Shown piece by piece: positions 16,800 to 24,832 of a stretch of 64,000 bases of DNA (the first letter of the stretch is position 1; each line of letters opens with the position of its first letter). Under the pieces are notes generated by a model, which did no database searches, was not told the origin of the DNA, and saw only the letters and a program-made list of their open reading frames with translations. The translations under genes and the position numbers were made by a program. Location of the stretch: the NCBI RefSeq assembly GCF_014193675.1, contig NZ_BLXZ01000001.1, positions 496,001-560,000 on the forward strand, in the 5' to 3' direction. This DNA is from Geomonas limicola. Lineage in GTDB: Bacteria > Desulfobacterota > Desulfuromonadia > Geobacterales > Geobacteraceae.

Positions 16800-17993
16800 T
16801 TAGAAGAGGTTCTTCGGGCGCACCACGATGGTGTGCACCTTCCACCGGTAGTGCTGCCAGTCCGTACCAACCTGGGTTTGCAGATCGAAGGTCCTCCCCT
16901 TGACCGAGCCACCAAAGTTCTCACCCACCGTGACGTAAGGCGACGGATAGGTGTAGCCGAGGTCCTTCTTCCCCTCGTGGGAGAGCAGGTACACCCGGAT
17001 CTCGCACACCTGGTTCCGGATGTCCTCGGCGGACTTGCCGCTGAGATCCGTGAGGTGATCGTTGACGGTGCCGGTCCCCGAGAGGGAGGCGTCCACGCCG
17101 TAGACCACCTGGAGATCTGCCACGCAGTCGAGCAGCGGAATCTGGGTGAAGCTGCCGGTGGCGTGGTTCAACACCCCCTTGTAGAGGATCCCGGTGTGCG
17201 GTGCACACTCCGCGGGCATCCCGGAGGCAGGGGTCATCACGTAGAAGTCGGCCCGGTTGAAGGGGGCACTGGGGTCGACCCGGTCCACCCCGTACACCTC
17301 GTAGGAGTCGCCGTCCAGGTGGTTCGTGGTCAGGGTGGTGAAGTTTGCGAAGGTGGTGGAAAAGGTGCCGGCGCTGGTCAATAGCTGCCGGGCGGGCGGA
17401 ACCGAGGTCAGCGAGTTTTTCACCACGACGACCCGGTCGTCGCTTGCGAAGTTGCGGCTGCTGTCGGTCCACTGCAGGGTGGCCTTGCGCGTGCCGTTGG
17501 CATAGGCGACGTTGGTCCACTTCCTGGCCGCGGTGCTGGTCCCCACCAGCATGCTCTTGATCACCAGGTACTTGGAGCCCTGACCGTCGCTCCCCACGTT
17601 GAAGGCGGTGTTGGCGCTCTGCACCGCACGCGGCGCACTGGAGGGGGCGTCGTTGAACGAGGTGACCCAGTTGGTCGCGGAGCCCGGCGGGGTCGTCGCG
17701 GGCCAGAAGCCGGCCGCGGGGTAATCGCCCGTGGCGATCTGCGCCTCCTTGTAGCCGGCGCCGATCCCGGTCACCGTCCAGGGGAGGCCGAACCCGGCCT
17801 GCTTCAGGTCCGAGCGCAGGACCTCGAGCCCCACGATTCCCTCCTGGAGCGTCTCGGCCGACTTGGACTGCTGGACCGTGTGCTTGGCGATCGACTCGAA
17901 CGAGCTGGCGGTGATCATCATGATGGTCAGGAAAATCCCCATCGCCACCAGCACCTCGACCAGGGTAAAGCCCCGGTTGTTTCGCAGATACAT
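16800..17993 (-). CDS. PilW-like minor pilin, set C
   Basis: Starts MYLRNNRGFTLVEVLVAMGI (AAGGAAACGACG before ATG 17993). 397 aa, almost the same length as the set A paralogue (398). Shared blocks are GLEVLRSDLKQAGFGLPW, LDCVADLQVVYGVD, EIRVYLLSHEGKKD and the C-terminal HYRWKVHTIVVRPKNL. Glu5 is present. It follows pilV by 77 bp and precedes the PilX-like gene by 16 bp. Confidence 0.88.
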   Translation of the reverse strand: MYLRNNRGFTLVEVLVAMGIFLTIMMITASSFESIAKHTVQQSKSAETLQEGIVGLEVLRSDLKQAGFGLPWTVTGIGAGYKEAQIATGDYPAAGFWPATTPPGSATNWVTSFNDAPSSAPRAVQSANTAFNVGSDGQGSKYLVIKSMLVGTSTAARKWTNVAYANGTRKATLQWTDSSRNFASDDRVVVVKNSLTSVPPARQLLTSAGTFSTTFANFTTLTTNHLDGDSYEVYGVDRVDPSAPFNRADFYVMTPASGMPAECAPHTGILYKGVLNHATGSFTQIPLLDCVADLQVVYGVDASLSGTGTVNDHLTDLSGKSAEDIRNQVCEIRVYLLSHEGKKDLGYTYPSPYVTVGENFGGSVKGRTFDLQTQVGTDWQHYRWKVHTIVVRPKNLF

Positions 17994-18070
17994 CGTCGTT
18001 TCCTTGTCTTGATCGTGCTCTGCCCGGCAAGCCGGACGGTTCCGGCGCAAACGCCGGGTGCGGCCCGGGG

Positions 18071-18490
18071 TCAGGAGGGCGCCACGGACACCGTCGCAGT
18101 CACCCGGTTCTGGTACTCGACCTGCTTGAAGGTCCACTTGACCGTCACGATAAGCAACTTGGTGAGGTTGTCCGCGGAATACTTGTCGCCGGTGCGCTCC
18201 ACGGTGTAGCGGGTCCCGCCCCCACGGACCCCACTCCCCACGGTAAACGGCGTGTAGGGAGAGGAATAGGGATCGAACGTGGCGTCGAAACGCTTCCCCC
18301 TTAATTCGTTCAGGTACTTCTCGCCGAGGAAGACCGCTTCCTCGCGCTGCTGGTTGCGCAGGTTGTGCTCCAGGGCGATGCCGATGGCCTGGAGCAGTCC
18401 CACCAACCCGACCATCATGATCACCAGGGCCACCATCACCTCGGTCAAGGTAAAGCCGGCCTTATTTTTGAGTGATGGCGGACACGTCAC
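18071..18490 (-). CDS. PilV-like minor pilin, set C
   Basis: 139 aa: leader MTCPPSLKNKAG, then FTLTEVMVALVIMMVGLVGL, a PilV pattern with Glu5. The head has LEHNLRNQQREEAVFLGEKY and ends in a beta region (LLIVTVKWTFKQVEYQNRVT) matching the set A PilV end (VSVTWHFKN). It overlaps FimT by 29 bp. Confidence 0.87.
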   Translation of the reverse strand: MTCPPSLKNKAGFTLTEVMVALVIMMVGLVGLLQAIGIALEHNLRNQQREEAVFLGEKYLNELRGKRFDATFDPYSSPYTPFTVGSGVRGGGTRYTVERTGDKYSADNLTKLLIVTVKWTFKQVEYQNRVTATVSVAPS

Positions 18491-18965
18491 AAGTGGTCCC
18501 CCCCCTTTTGCCTAGTTTGATGCGGGCGGTCGAGACGACGATGCTGTCGACCGACCCGGTAGTTATGCCGAGGCTGCCGTCCGGGTCGACACACAGCGGC
18601 AGGTCGGTGTCCCCGGTGTAAAGCCCCGAGGCATCGAAGGTCACCGTGAGGGAGCTCCCCCCGCCCCCCCACTTGAACGGGTACTTGAAGGGCTTCTTGG
18701 TGCTGGCCGGCTGGATCCCGCTGCCGGTCTCGGTCGAGGAGTAGATGGCAAAGGTGGAGCCGGAGAAGATCACGCTGCGCGCCCTCTTGGTGAACAGGGC
18801 ATCCGCGCGGACCGACATGAGGTCGCTGTAGGTCTGCCCGGCCTGGCTCTCGACCCAGTTCTTCTTCTGCATGCTGTTCCAGTTGGCCGTGGCGATCGAC
18901 AACAGGATGCCGATGATCACGATCACAATCAGGACTTCCACCAGGGTGAAGCCGTTGCGAGCCAT
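18462..18965 (-). CDS. FimT/GspH-type pseudopilin, set C
   Basis: 167 aa: MARNGFTLVEVLIVIVIIGI, short leader and Glu5, then SDLMSVRADALFTKRARSVI, the FimT/GspH helix. Ends with two Cys (LPLCVDPDG and TTCDVSAITQK), matching FSICVDSAG and CKSACITK of the set A FimT, a further sign of cluster duplication. It starts one base after the pilY1 stop. Confidence 0.87.
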   Translation of the reverse strand: MARNGFTLVEVLIVIVIIGILLSIATANWNSMQKKNWVESQAGQTYSDLMSVRADALFTKRARSVIFSGSTFAIYSSTETGSGIQPASTKKPFKYPFKWGGGGSSLTVTFDASGLYTGDTDLPLCVDPDGSLGITTGSVDSIVVSTARIKLGKRGGTTCDVSAITQK

Positions 18966-18966
18966 G

Positions 18967-21900
18967 TCAGTGCTCCTGGATGTGCAGGATCTTCTTCACC
19001 GGCTTGTTGCTCGAGCTGCTGATGATCGGCGGCGCGTCTGAGGGTGGCTTCCCGGTAAGCGGCTGGGCCATCCTGCGGAAGAGCTTGTCGGTAAAGGCCG
19101 TGGCCAGGTCGACCTCCTTGAACTCGCCGGTGGAGAGCTGGATGAGCGCCTTGCCGGTAAGCGCCTTCGAGGGGGGGGCGTCGCCGGTGTCGTACTTCAC
19201 CCCCCACAAAAACGAGTTGCCGCCGTACCCGCAGGCGTCCATCGTGGGCTCGAAGGTGGTGAAGTAGACCGTGCCGTTCACCAGTGCCACGGTATCGGTT
19301 ACCAGTCGCTCGGCCCCGGTGGTCGTAGTGTTGGCGTCCAGGTCGATGCGCCAGCCCGGGTCGCCCGAAGAGAGCGTCGAGATAGAGCTGGTCTGGTTCA
19401 CCAGAGAGCCGCTCACCGGGTCGGTGCAGCTTGCCTGGTGGTTCATGTAGTTGCCGATGTTCCCCTTGTTGTAGCAGGGCTCCTTCACCCCGAAGAGCAT
19501 CCGGGAGCCGCTGTAGTCGTCCAGGGCGATCGAGTCGCGGAAGTAGTAGCGGCCGGTGCCGCCGTAGAGCCAGAGGTTGCGGTTCTTCTTGTCCTGCAGC
19601 TTCGCGATGGCGACGGTCACCGGGCCGACCCCGTCCATGACCTGGCTCCAGTGCCAGGCGTTGGCCACGTTGGCATCGGTCGGGTCGCTCACCGGGTCGA
19701 TCAGGATGCGCCCCAGCCCGCCGTCGGTCCAGGAGTTCCCCGAGGCGCTCTTCTTCACGTACCCCGCGTAGACCGCGTCGTCCTGGTAGTTGCCGGTGAC
19801 GGTGGGGTCCCAGCGGTCGGTGTCGATGGCCGAACCGATCAGGGAGCCGGAGAAGGCGTTCTGGATCCCGGTTTCGATGGTGGTGACGAGCGCGCCGGTG
19901 CGCAGGTCGACCACGAAGAACTTGAGGCTCTGGCTGGAGCGCCCCAGGAACTGGTGCGAGACGGTGTCGATGGGGCCGGTGGGGCCCGAACCGAAGATGG
20001 CGAACCACCTGCCGTTTTTCTGGGACGCGCCCAGGCGCACGATGGCCGGCCCGCTGGTGGCAAAGCCCAGGTCCGGGTTGCTGAATTCCCACAGGAGCTT
20101 GGGGCTTCCCGGGTCGGTCACGTCGAGCGCGAAGTAGGACGAGTAGCCGAGCGCCTTGCTGGCATCGGCAGGGTCGGCGGTCGGGGCCGTCACCTTGTTG
20201 GTGCCGGTGCTTGCCGCGGAGGCCCCCCCCAGCCCCATGCCGCCGATCACGATGGTGCGCCAGGTGTTCAGGGTGGGGTCCAGGTCACCGGCCGCGGTGG
20301 TCACCTTGAGCGAGATCGGCTTGTCGCAGGTCCAGTAGTCGTCCTTGGTGCACCCCGAGATGTCGCCGATGGCGGCGTCCACCAAGAGCGTCCGGCCGTC
20401 CACGGCGTAGAGGTGCTGGTAGGCCGGGTCCTGGGAGTACTTGAGGTACGGGAGGAACTGCTTCGGGATGAAAGCCCACTCCTCGCGCCCCAGGTTGGTC
20501 CCCCCCAGGGTCGCCTTGGTGAGCCCCGAGGACTTCACCGAGAGGATCCCCAGGTTGAAGGCGTGCAGCATGCCGTCGTTCGCCCCCACGTAGACCATGC
20601 CGCGGTTTTGGTACTGGTTCGACTCGACGAAGTAGCGGTAGGACTGGTCGTTGTAGCCGCCGGGCGCCGTCAGGTTGTAGGTGCCAAGCCGCACCGTGGA
20701 CTGCACGCGCGGCGTCGAGGTGATGATGTCACCCAGCTTCCAGACGCCGAGCCCCTTGTCGCGGGGGTTCGTCACGTACGCCGAGGTCGGGTCGGTGCTC
20801 ACGGTAGCCGCAGGGATGGAGCCGATCTGCACGGTCCGGCTGCGCATGGTGCTGTCGCCGGGGAAGTCGAAGCCGTGCACGTACTTCATGATCTTCTGCG
20901 CCTCGGAGTTGCTGGAGGCCTGCAGGTAGGGTTGCAGCACGCTCGAGTTGTCCGGGCTGCTCCAGGAGAACTTCATTAGCCCGGTACCCGAGACGGCGCT
21001 GCCCCCCGAAAGGGCCGGGGTGTAGATGGTGCGCGGGCTGAGACTCAGGTCCCGGCTCCAGAGGAGCTTCCCGGCGCGCCAGAGGCTCTTCACCTGGTCC
21101 GGGTCCACCAGGCCGCCGATGGCGGTGTCGCCGGAGCCGTCACCGTTGGAGTCCTTGAAGAGCTGTACCATGGTCCGGTTCGAGGCGGTGTCGAAGGTAA
21201 AGCGGACCACGTTGTCGTTCACCAGGTTCAGCTTGTAGTCGCCGTCGCTGTCCTCGCGGATCGTCGAGTTGTTGATGTAAGGATCGATGTAGTACCAGAG
21301 GTTCTGCATCTCCCCGATCCAGTTGGCGGCGGTCTGGTTGTCGAAGATCTTCTTGGGATAGAAGACCGCCTGCATGATGTTGGCGCCGCTCCCCTCGCTG
21401 TTGCTGAGGATCGAGGCGGCGGTGCCGGATGCCGCCTTGGCGGCGACGTCGGTGAACACCGAGGTGAGGGCCGCCTTCAAGTCCTCGGGCCTGCTGGCCA
21501 GTTTCAGCGAGGTGCCGCCGCTCGCTGCGGTCTTGGTGAGCAGGGTGAGCGAGTTGCAGTCGCCCGAGGCGCCGTTGGCCTCGCCGTTGAAGACCACGTA
21601 GCTCGTGAAAGAGTCGCGGGCGTTACTGGGGGACGCGGTCGAGGCGCTGCCGCTCGTGTTGAAGGTGGCGATGTTGCGGTTCTTGGCGATCCAGGACATG
21701 ATCGGCAGGTTGTTGTTGCCGCCGTAGTCCGCGCTCGAGCCGCTGGAGGCACCGGTGCAGCTTACCTGGGTGATGCCGGCCTGCCCCGCGTAGAGCGTGG
21801 CCAGGGCGCCTACCGAGGCGTTGCGGTCCGCCGTGGAGGAACCGTCGCTGATCAACAGCGTGTAGTTTTGCTGGCAGCGGTACTCCGAGGGGTTCAGGTT

Positions 21901-24447
21901 CTCGTTGAAGTCGATCGGCGGCGAGCTCACCCCGGTGAAGTCGGTACTCGAGGTGGAGTACGCGTTGAGACGCAGGTCGGTGCGGCTCTTGCCGGCGTTG
22001 GCACCGCTGGCGATCTGGGCATAGTAGCCGATGGCATTGTAGTAGGCCTCGGCGAGCGGGGTCCAGGTGTTGGCGACCACGTCGTCGATGGCGCGGGTCA
22101 AGGTGCCGGCAGTATGGGCGCCCACGTCGTTGGCGATGCAGGCCTGGTTCGAGCCGCTGCAGTTGCTCACCGTGGTGCAGTCCGTCGTCCCCTTGGTGCC
22201 GCAGTAGTTGTTGAGGCAGGTCCCCACGCTGCAGTCGCTGTCGGTCAGGCAGGCGGTGCCGGTCATGGTGGCGCAGACGCCGAGACCTATGGGGTAGATC
22301 ACCTTGCCGCCGTCCAGGTTGCCGGTGCCGGCGTCCACGCAGTTTTTGTTGCTGCAGTCGGCGTTAACGGTGCAGACCTGGCTGGTGCCGCTGCAGACCT
22401 TGGTGGTAAGCGCAGTCGCCAGGCCGGAGAGGCTCTTCTCGGTGGCCGAGCCGAACTGGTTGAAGCTCATGGCCCCCAGCCGGATCTGGTTGCCGAACTG
22501 CTGCACCAGCCCGGCGGGTGCGGTCGCGGTGGCAAGCTTTACCCGCATCTTGCCGATGGGGGGACCCACCTGGGCCTCGACCCCTACCCCGCTGATGATG
22601 GCGGGGAGGTTATCCGCCACGGTGGTGTCGGACGGGGCGTCGGTCGGGTCGGTGACGTTGGGGGTGGACATGTCGTTGCAGAACTGGGTGTGGGTCGCGA
22701 TCATGTTGGCCGTGGTCGCGCTGGAACTGAGGACCCAGGCACCCGAGGAGTTCTGGGTGTAGTACTGCCCTTCGTAGGTGGCGCCGCACAAAAGTGCCGG
22801 GTTCCCCGGGCCGATGGCCTGCGGTCCCCCCTGGCAGGTGTTGCCCGAACCGCAGTTGGCGTCGGTAGTACAGGTCTGCAGGTGGTTGTTGGAGCAGGTC
22901 TTGAAGCTCCCGTAGACGTCGGAGCACTGGTTGGTAACCGTGTTGATGTCGTCGGTGCCGATGGCGTGCCCGTTTCTCAGCTGCCAGCAGGCCTGCATCG
23001 ACTGCTGGAAGGAGACCTTGGTCTTCACCACGGCCGCGGACGCCGGGAGCACGCAGGGGCCGGTGTAGTTGGCCACGCAGCTGCCGTAGTCGGGGGCCAG
23101 CGTGGTACAGGGGCCGTAATCGGTGGTGCTGGATGCCGTATAGCCGTTGCAGGCCGCCGTGTAGGTCTTCCCCTTGTAGGTGTAGCTACAGGGAGCGCTG
23201 CAGGTGGTGGGCACCTTGCCGGAGATGGCGTTCGGCAGGGTCGGCGACCAGGTGCCGCAGGTACCGGCAACCGCAGCGGTGGTTATCTTGCAGCTGGTGG
23301 TATCGGTGGCGCCGGTGCAGCTGAGGCTGTTTTTCAGGGAACAGATGTTCTGCGCGGCCGGTTTGCAGGTGGTGGTATCGGTGAGGCCGGTGCAGGCAAG
23401 CGAGGTGTTCAGGCTGCACAGAAAGCTCACCTGGGTCTTGGCGCTGTTGTAGACGCAGTCGGTGGAGGTCGTGCAACTCTGCGTGTTGAGCTGTTGACAG
23501 TAGCCGGTGCTGGGCGAGGCGGACGCAAGGCAGGCGGCGACCGTCTGCTTGATGTCGGCGTTGCCGCCGGTCGCCAGGGCATTGACTGCCGCCTGGCAGT
23601 CGGCGTAGCGGTAGGCGTTGCCGGCAAAGAGGTTGATATAGGTGGTTCCGCCGGTCGAAGGGGCCGAGGCGTTCAGCGTGTTGCTCGGCCCTGAAATGGT
23701 AAAGGTGACCCCGAGCGGAACGTTGTCGTCGTTGGTGGCGTCCCCCGAGAAGTTCACGAAGTCGCCGGACATGGCGTTCTTCACGTACCCCTGCCCCACG
23801 CAGCCGCGCGATTCGGCAATAATCCCGGCACCGTCCCACTTGCCCCCGGTCAGGATCTTCTTTTCGATGTCGAGCTTCGAGGCGGTGAGCCAGTTCAGGT
23901 AGTTCCCCTTGGCGGCGAAGTGGGTGAGCGTGCCGCTGGCGGCAACGTACTGCACGCACATGGCATTGGGGAGGGTCTTCACCGTCTCGCCGGTTGCCCC
24001 CGGGCAGCCGGTGGCAAAGTCGGCCAGCACCGCGAAGTCACCTTCGGAGAAGTTGGTGGCGCCGGAACGGTAGTAGTAATAGGTGGCGGGATCGAAGTAG
24101 CCGGTGTAGGTATTGGCGCTGCTGTAGGTCTCGTCGTAGCAGTAGTAGGGCTGCCGGTCGAACACCGAGCACTTGTCCCCGGTCGTGGTGCAGTCAGCAT
24201 CGTACTGGCAGGTTTTCGTCGTCTCGATGGCGCAGTGTTTGAGCCCCTTGTCCACGAAGGAAAGGTCGTACATACTGGCCGAGTTGTCGATCATCAAGAG
24301 CAGGTTGGGCTTGATGCTCGCCGTGATGAACGCCGGCGTCACGCAGTAGTCGTTACCCGGATCGGCTGAGGCAGTAAGGGGTAGCCCCCAGAGGACCAGG
24401 GCGAGCAGGAAACCGTAGCGCCTGTTTCTGACCGTGTGCCTGTTCAA
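18967..24447 (-). CDS. pilY1: Very large cysteine-rich PilY1-type protein, set C (1826 aa)
   Basis: Signal peptide (YGFLLALVLWGLPLTASA), von Willebrand A fold with MIDAS DNSASM at 54-59, and a C-terminal PilY1 propeller (MVYVGANDGMLHAF, LLWEFSNPDLGFATSGPAIV). About 1.5 times the length of ordinary PilY1. The extra length lies in the first half and holds many Cys in a repeated pattern C-x6-8-C-x3-D/N-C-x4-6-C, at about residues 71-95, 314-386, 514-539, 681-703 and 722-771. Two 25-residue units are clear tandem copies. It heads set C, with FimT one base downstream. It probably serves as a pilus-tip or surface adhesin whose inserts form disulfide knots. Confidence 0.9.
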   Translation of the reverse strand: MNRHTVRNRRYGFLLALVLWGLPLTASADPGNDYCVTPAFITASIKPNLLLMIDNSASMYDLSFVDKGLKHCAIETTKTCQYDADCTTTGDKCSVFDRQPYYCYDETYSSANTYTGYFDPATYYYYRSGATNFSEGDFAVLADFATGCPGATGETVKTLPNAMCVQYVAASGTLTHFAAKGNYLNWLTASKLDIEKKILTGGKWDGAGIIAESRGCVGQGYVKNAMSGDFVNFSGDATNDDNVPLGVTFTISGPSNTLNASAPSTGGTTYINLFAGNAYRYADCQAAVNALATGGNADIKQTVAACLASASPSTGYCQQLNTQSCTTSTDCVYNSAKTQVSFLCSLNTSLACTGLTDTTTCKPAAQNICSLKNSLSCTGATDTTSCKITTAAVAGTCGTWSPTLPNAISGKVPTTCSAPCSYTYKGKTYTAACNGYTASSTTDYGPCTTLAPDYGSCVANYTGPCVLPASAAVVKTKVSFQQSMQACWQLRNGHAIGTDDINTVTNQCSDVYGSFKTCSNNHLQTCTTDANCGSGNTCQGGPQAIGPGNPALLCGATYEGQYYTQNSSGAWVLSSSATTANMIATHTQFCNDMSTPNVTDPTDAPSDTTVADNLPAIISGVGVEAQVGPPIGKMRVKLATATAPAGLVQQFGNQIRLGAMSFNQFGSATEKSLSGLATALTTKVCSGTSQVCTVNADCSNKNCVDAGTGNLDGGKVIYPIGLGVCATMTGTACLTDSDCSVGTCLNNYCGTKGTTDCTTVSNCSGSNQACIANDVGAHTAGTLTRAIDDVVANTWTPLAEAYYNAIGYYAQIASGANAGKSRTDLRLNAYSTSSTDFTGVSSPPIDFNENLNPSEYRCQQNYTLLISDGSSTADRNASVGALATLYAGQAGITQVSCTGASSGSSADYGGNNNLPIMSWIAKNRNIATFNTSGSASTASPSNARDSFTSYVVFNGEANGASGDCNSLTLLTKTAASGGTSLKLASRPEDLKAALTSVFTDVAAKAASGTAASILSNSEGSGANIMQAVFYPKKIFDNQTAANWIGEMQNLWYYIDPYINNSTIREDSDGDYKLNLVNDNVVRFTFDTASNRTMVQLFKDSNGDGSGDTAIGGLVDPDQVKSLWRAGKLLWSRDLSLSPRTIYTPALSGGSAVSGTGLMKFSWSSPDNSSVLQPYLQASSNSEAQKIMKYVHGFDFPGDSTMRSRTVQIGSIPAATVSTDPTSAYVTNPRDKGLGVWKLGDIITSTPRVQSTVRLGTYNLTAPGGYNDQSYRYFVESNQYQNRGMVYVGANDGMLHAFNLGILSVKSSGLTKATLGGTNLGREEWAFIPKQFLPYLKYSQDPAYQHLYAVDGRTLLVDAAIGDISGCTKDDYWTCDKPISLKVTTAAGDLDPTLNTWRTIVIGGMGLGGASAASTGTNKVTAPTADPADASKALGYSSYFALDVTDPGSPKLLWEFSNPDLGFATSGPAIVRLGASQKNGRWFAIFGSGPTGPIDTVSHQFLGRSSQSLKFFVVDLRTGALVTTIETGIQNAFSGSLIGSAIDTDRWDPTVTGNYQDDAVYAGYVKKSASGNSWTDGGLGRILIDPVSDPTDANVANAWHWSQVMDGVGPVTVAIAKLQDKKNRNLWLYGGTGRYYFRDSIALDDYSGSRMLFGVKEPCYNKGNIGNYMNHQASCTDPVSGSLVNQTSSISTLSSGDPGWRIDLDANTTTTGAERLVTDTVALVNGTVYFTTFEPTMDACGYGGNSFLWGVKYDTGDAPPSKALTGKALIQLSTGEFKEVDLATAFTDKLFRRMAQPLTGKPPSDAPPIISSSSNKPVKKILHIQEH
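23287..23420 (-). repeat. Two tandem 75-bp coding repeats inside PilY1
   Basis: Blocks 23287-23345 and 23362-23420 are near copies with a 75-bp period. They encode ICSLKNSLSCTGATDTTSCK and LCSLNTSLACTGLTDTTTCK. In-frame repeats of a four-Cys module suggest growth of the insert by duplication. Confidence 0.75.
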
Positions 24448-24832
24448 GAAAGTATCCCCCTTCGTTAGGTACCCGAGCGGAATCTGGCCTGCCCCTTCTC
24501 AGGGAAAACGCATCAGGAATTCCGCATCCAGTCGTAGTACTTTATCCACGCATTTATAGTGAAATGGAGCTGAAGAGCACTACTACGGTGCACGAGCACT
24601 AGTTACAGAATCTTTACAAACTCTTGCGCAGCATTAACACTGCCTCGTTACTGACGCTGCATTGATTGATCCGCCATTTCGCGGGACAAGATATCACAAA
24701 GGAATGCGGAAAATCCATGCCTTTGTCCTTTGGAGGGGGGTAAAACAGTAGGTATTTTGGAAGGATGCACATTTTTTTACATCTAATTCAGCAATTAGAG
24801 CAGCTGTGATAAGCATATCCCTGATAGCCATT
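24448..24832. other. AT-rich gene-free region upstream of the large pilY1
   Basis: About 385 bp, much richer in A/T than its surroundings, between the regulator stop and pilY1. No open frame worth calling. It should carry the set C promoter; two -24/-12-spaced candidates occur (24630-24646, and a weaker one at 24658-24673). Confidence 0.6.
24630..24646 (-). promoter_or_regulatory. Candidate sigma-54 promoter of minor-pilin set C
   Basis: Minus strand reads GAGGCAGTGTTAATGCT: GGCA and TGCT with the required 10 nt between GG and GC; the first T of TTGC is replaced by A. The predicted start near 24619 would leave a 170-nt leader before pilY1. A second candidate 28 bp upstream is weaker. Confidence 0.35.

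Noticed and set aside
15732..24832. c-di-GMP (GEMM) riboswitch before the pilin or pilY1 genes
   Set aside because: Expected in Geobacter, but the conserved GEMM core sequences could not be found on either strand in the leaders of sets A, B or C.
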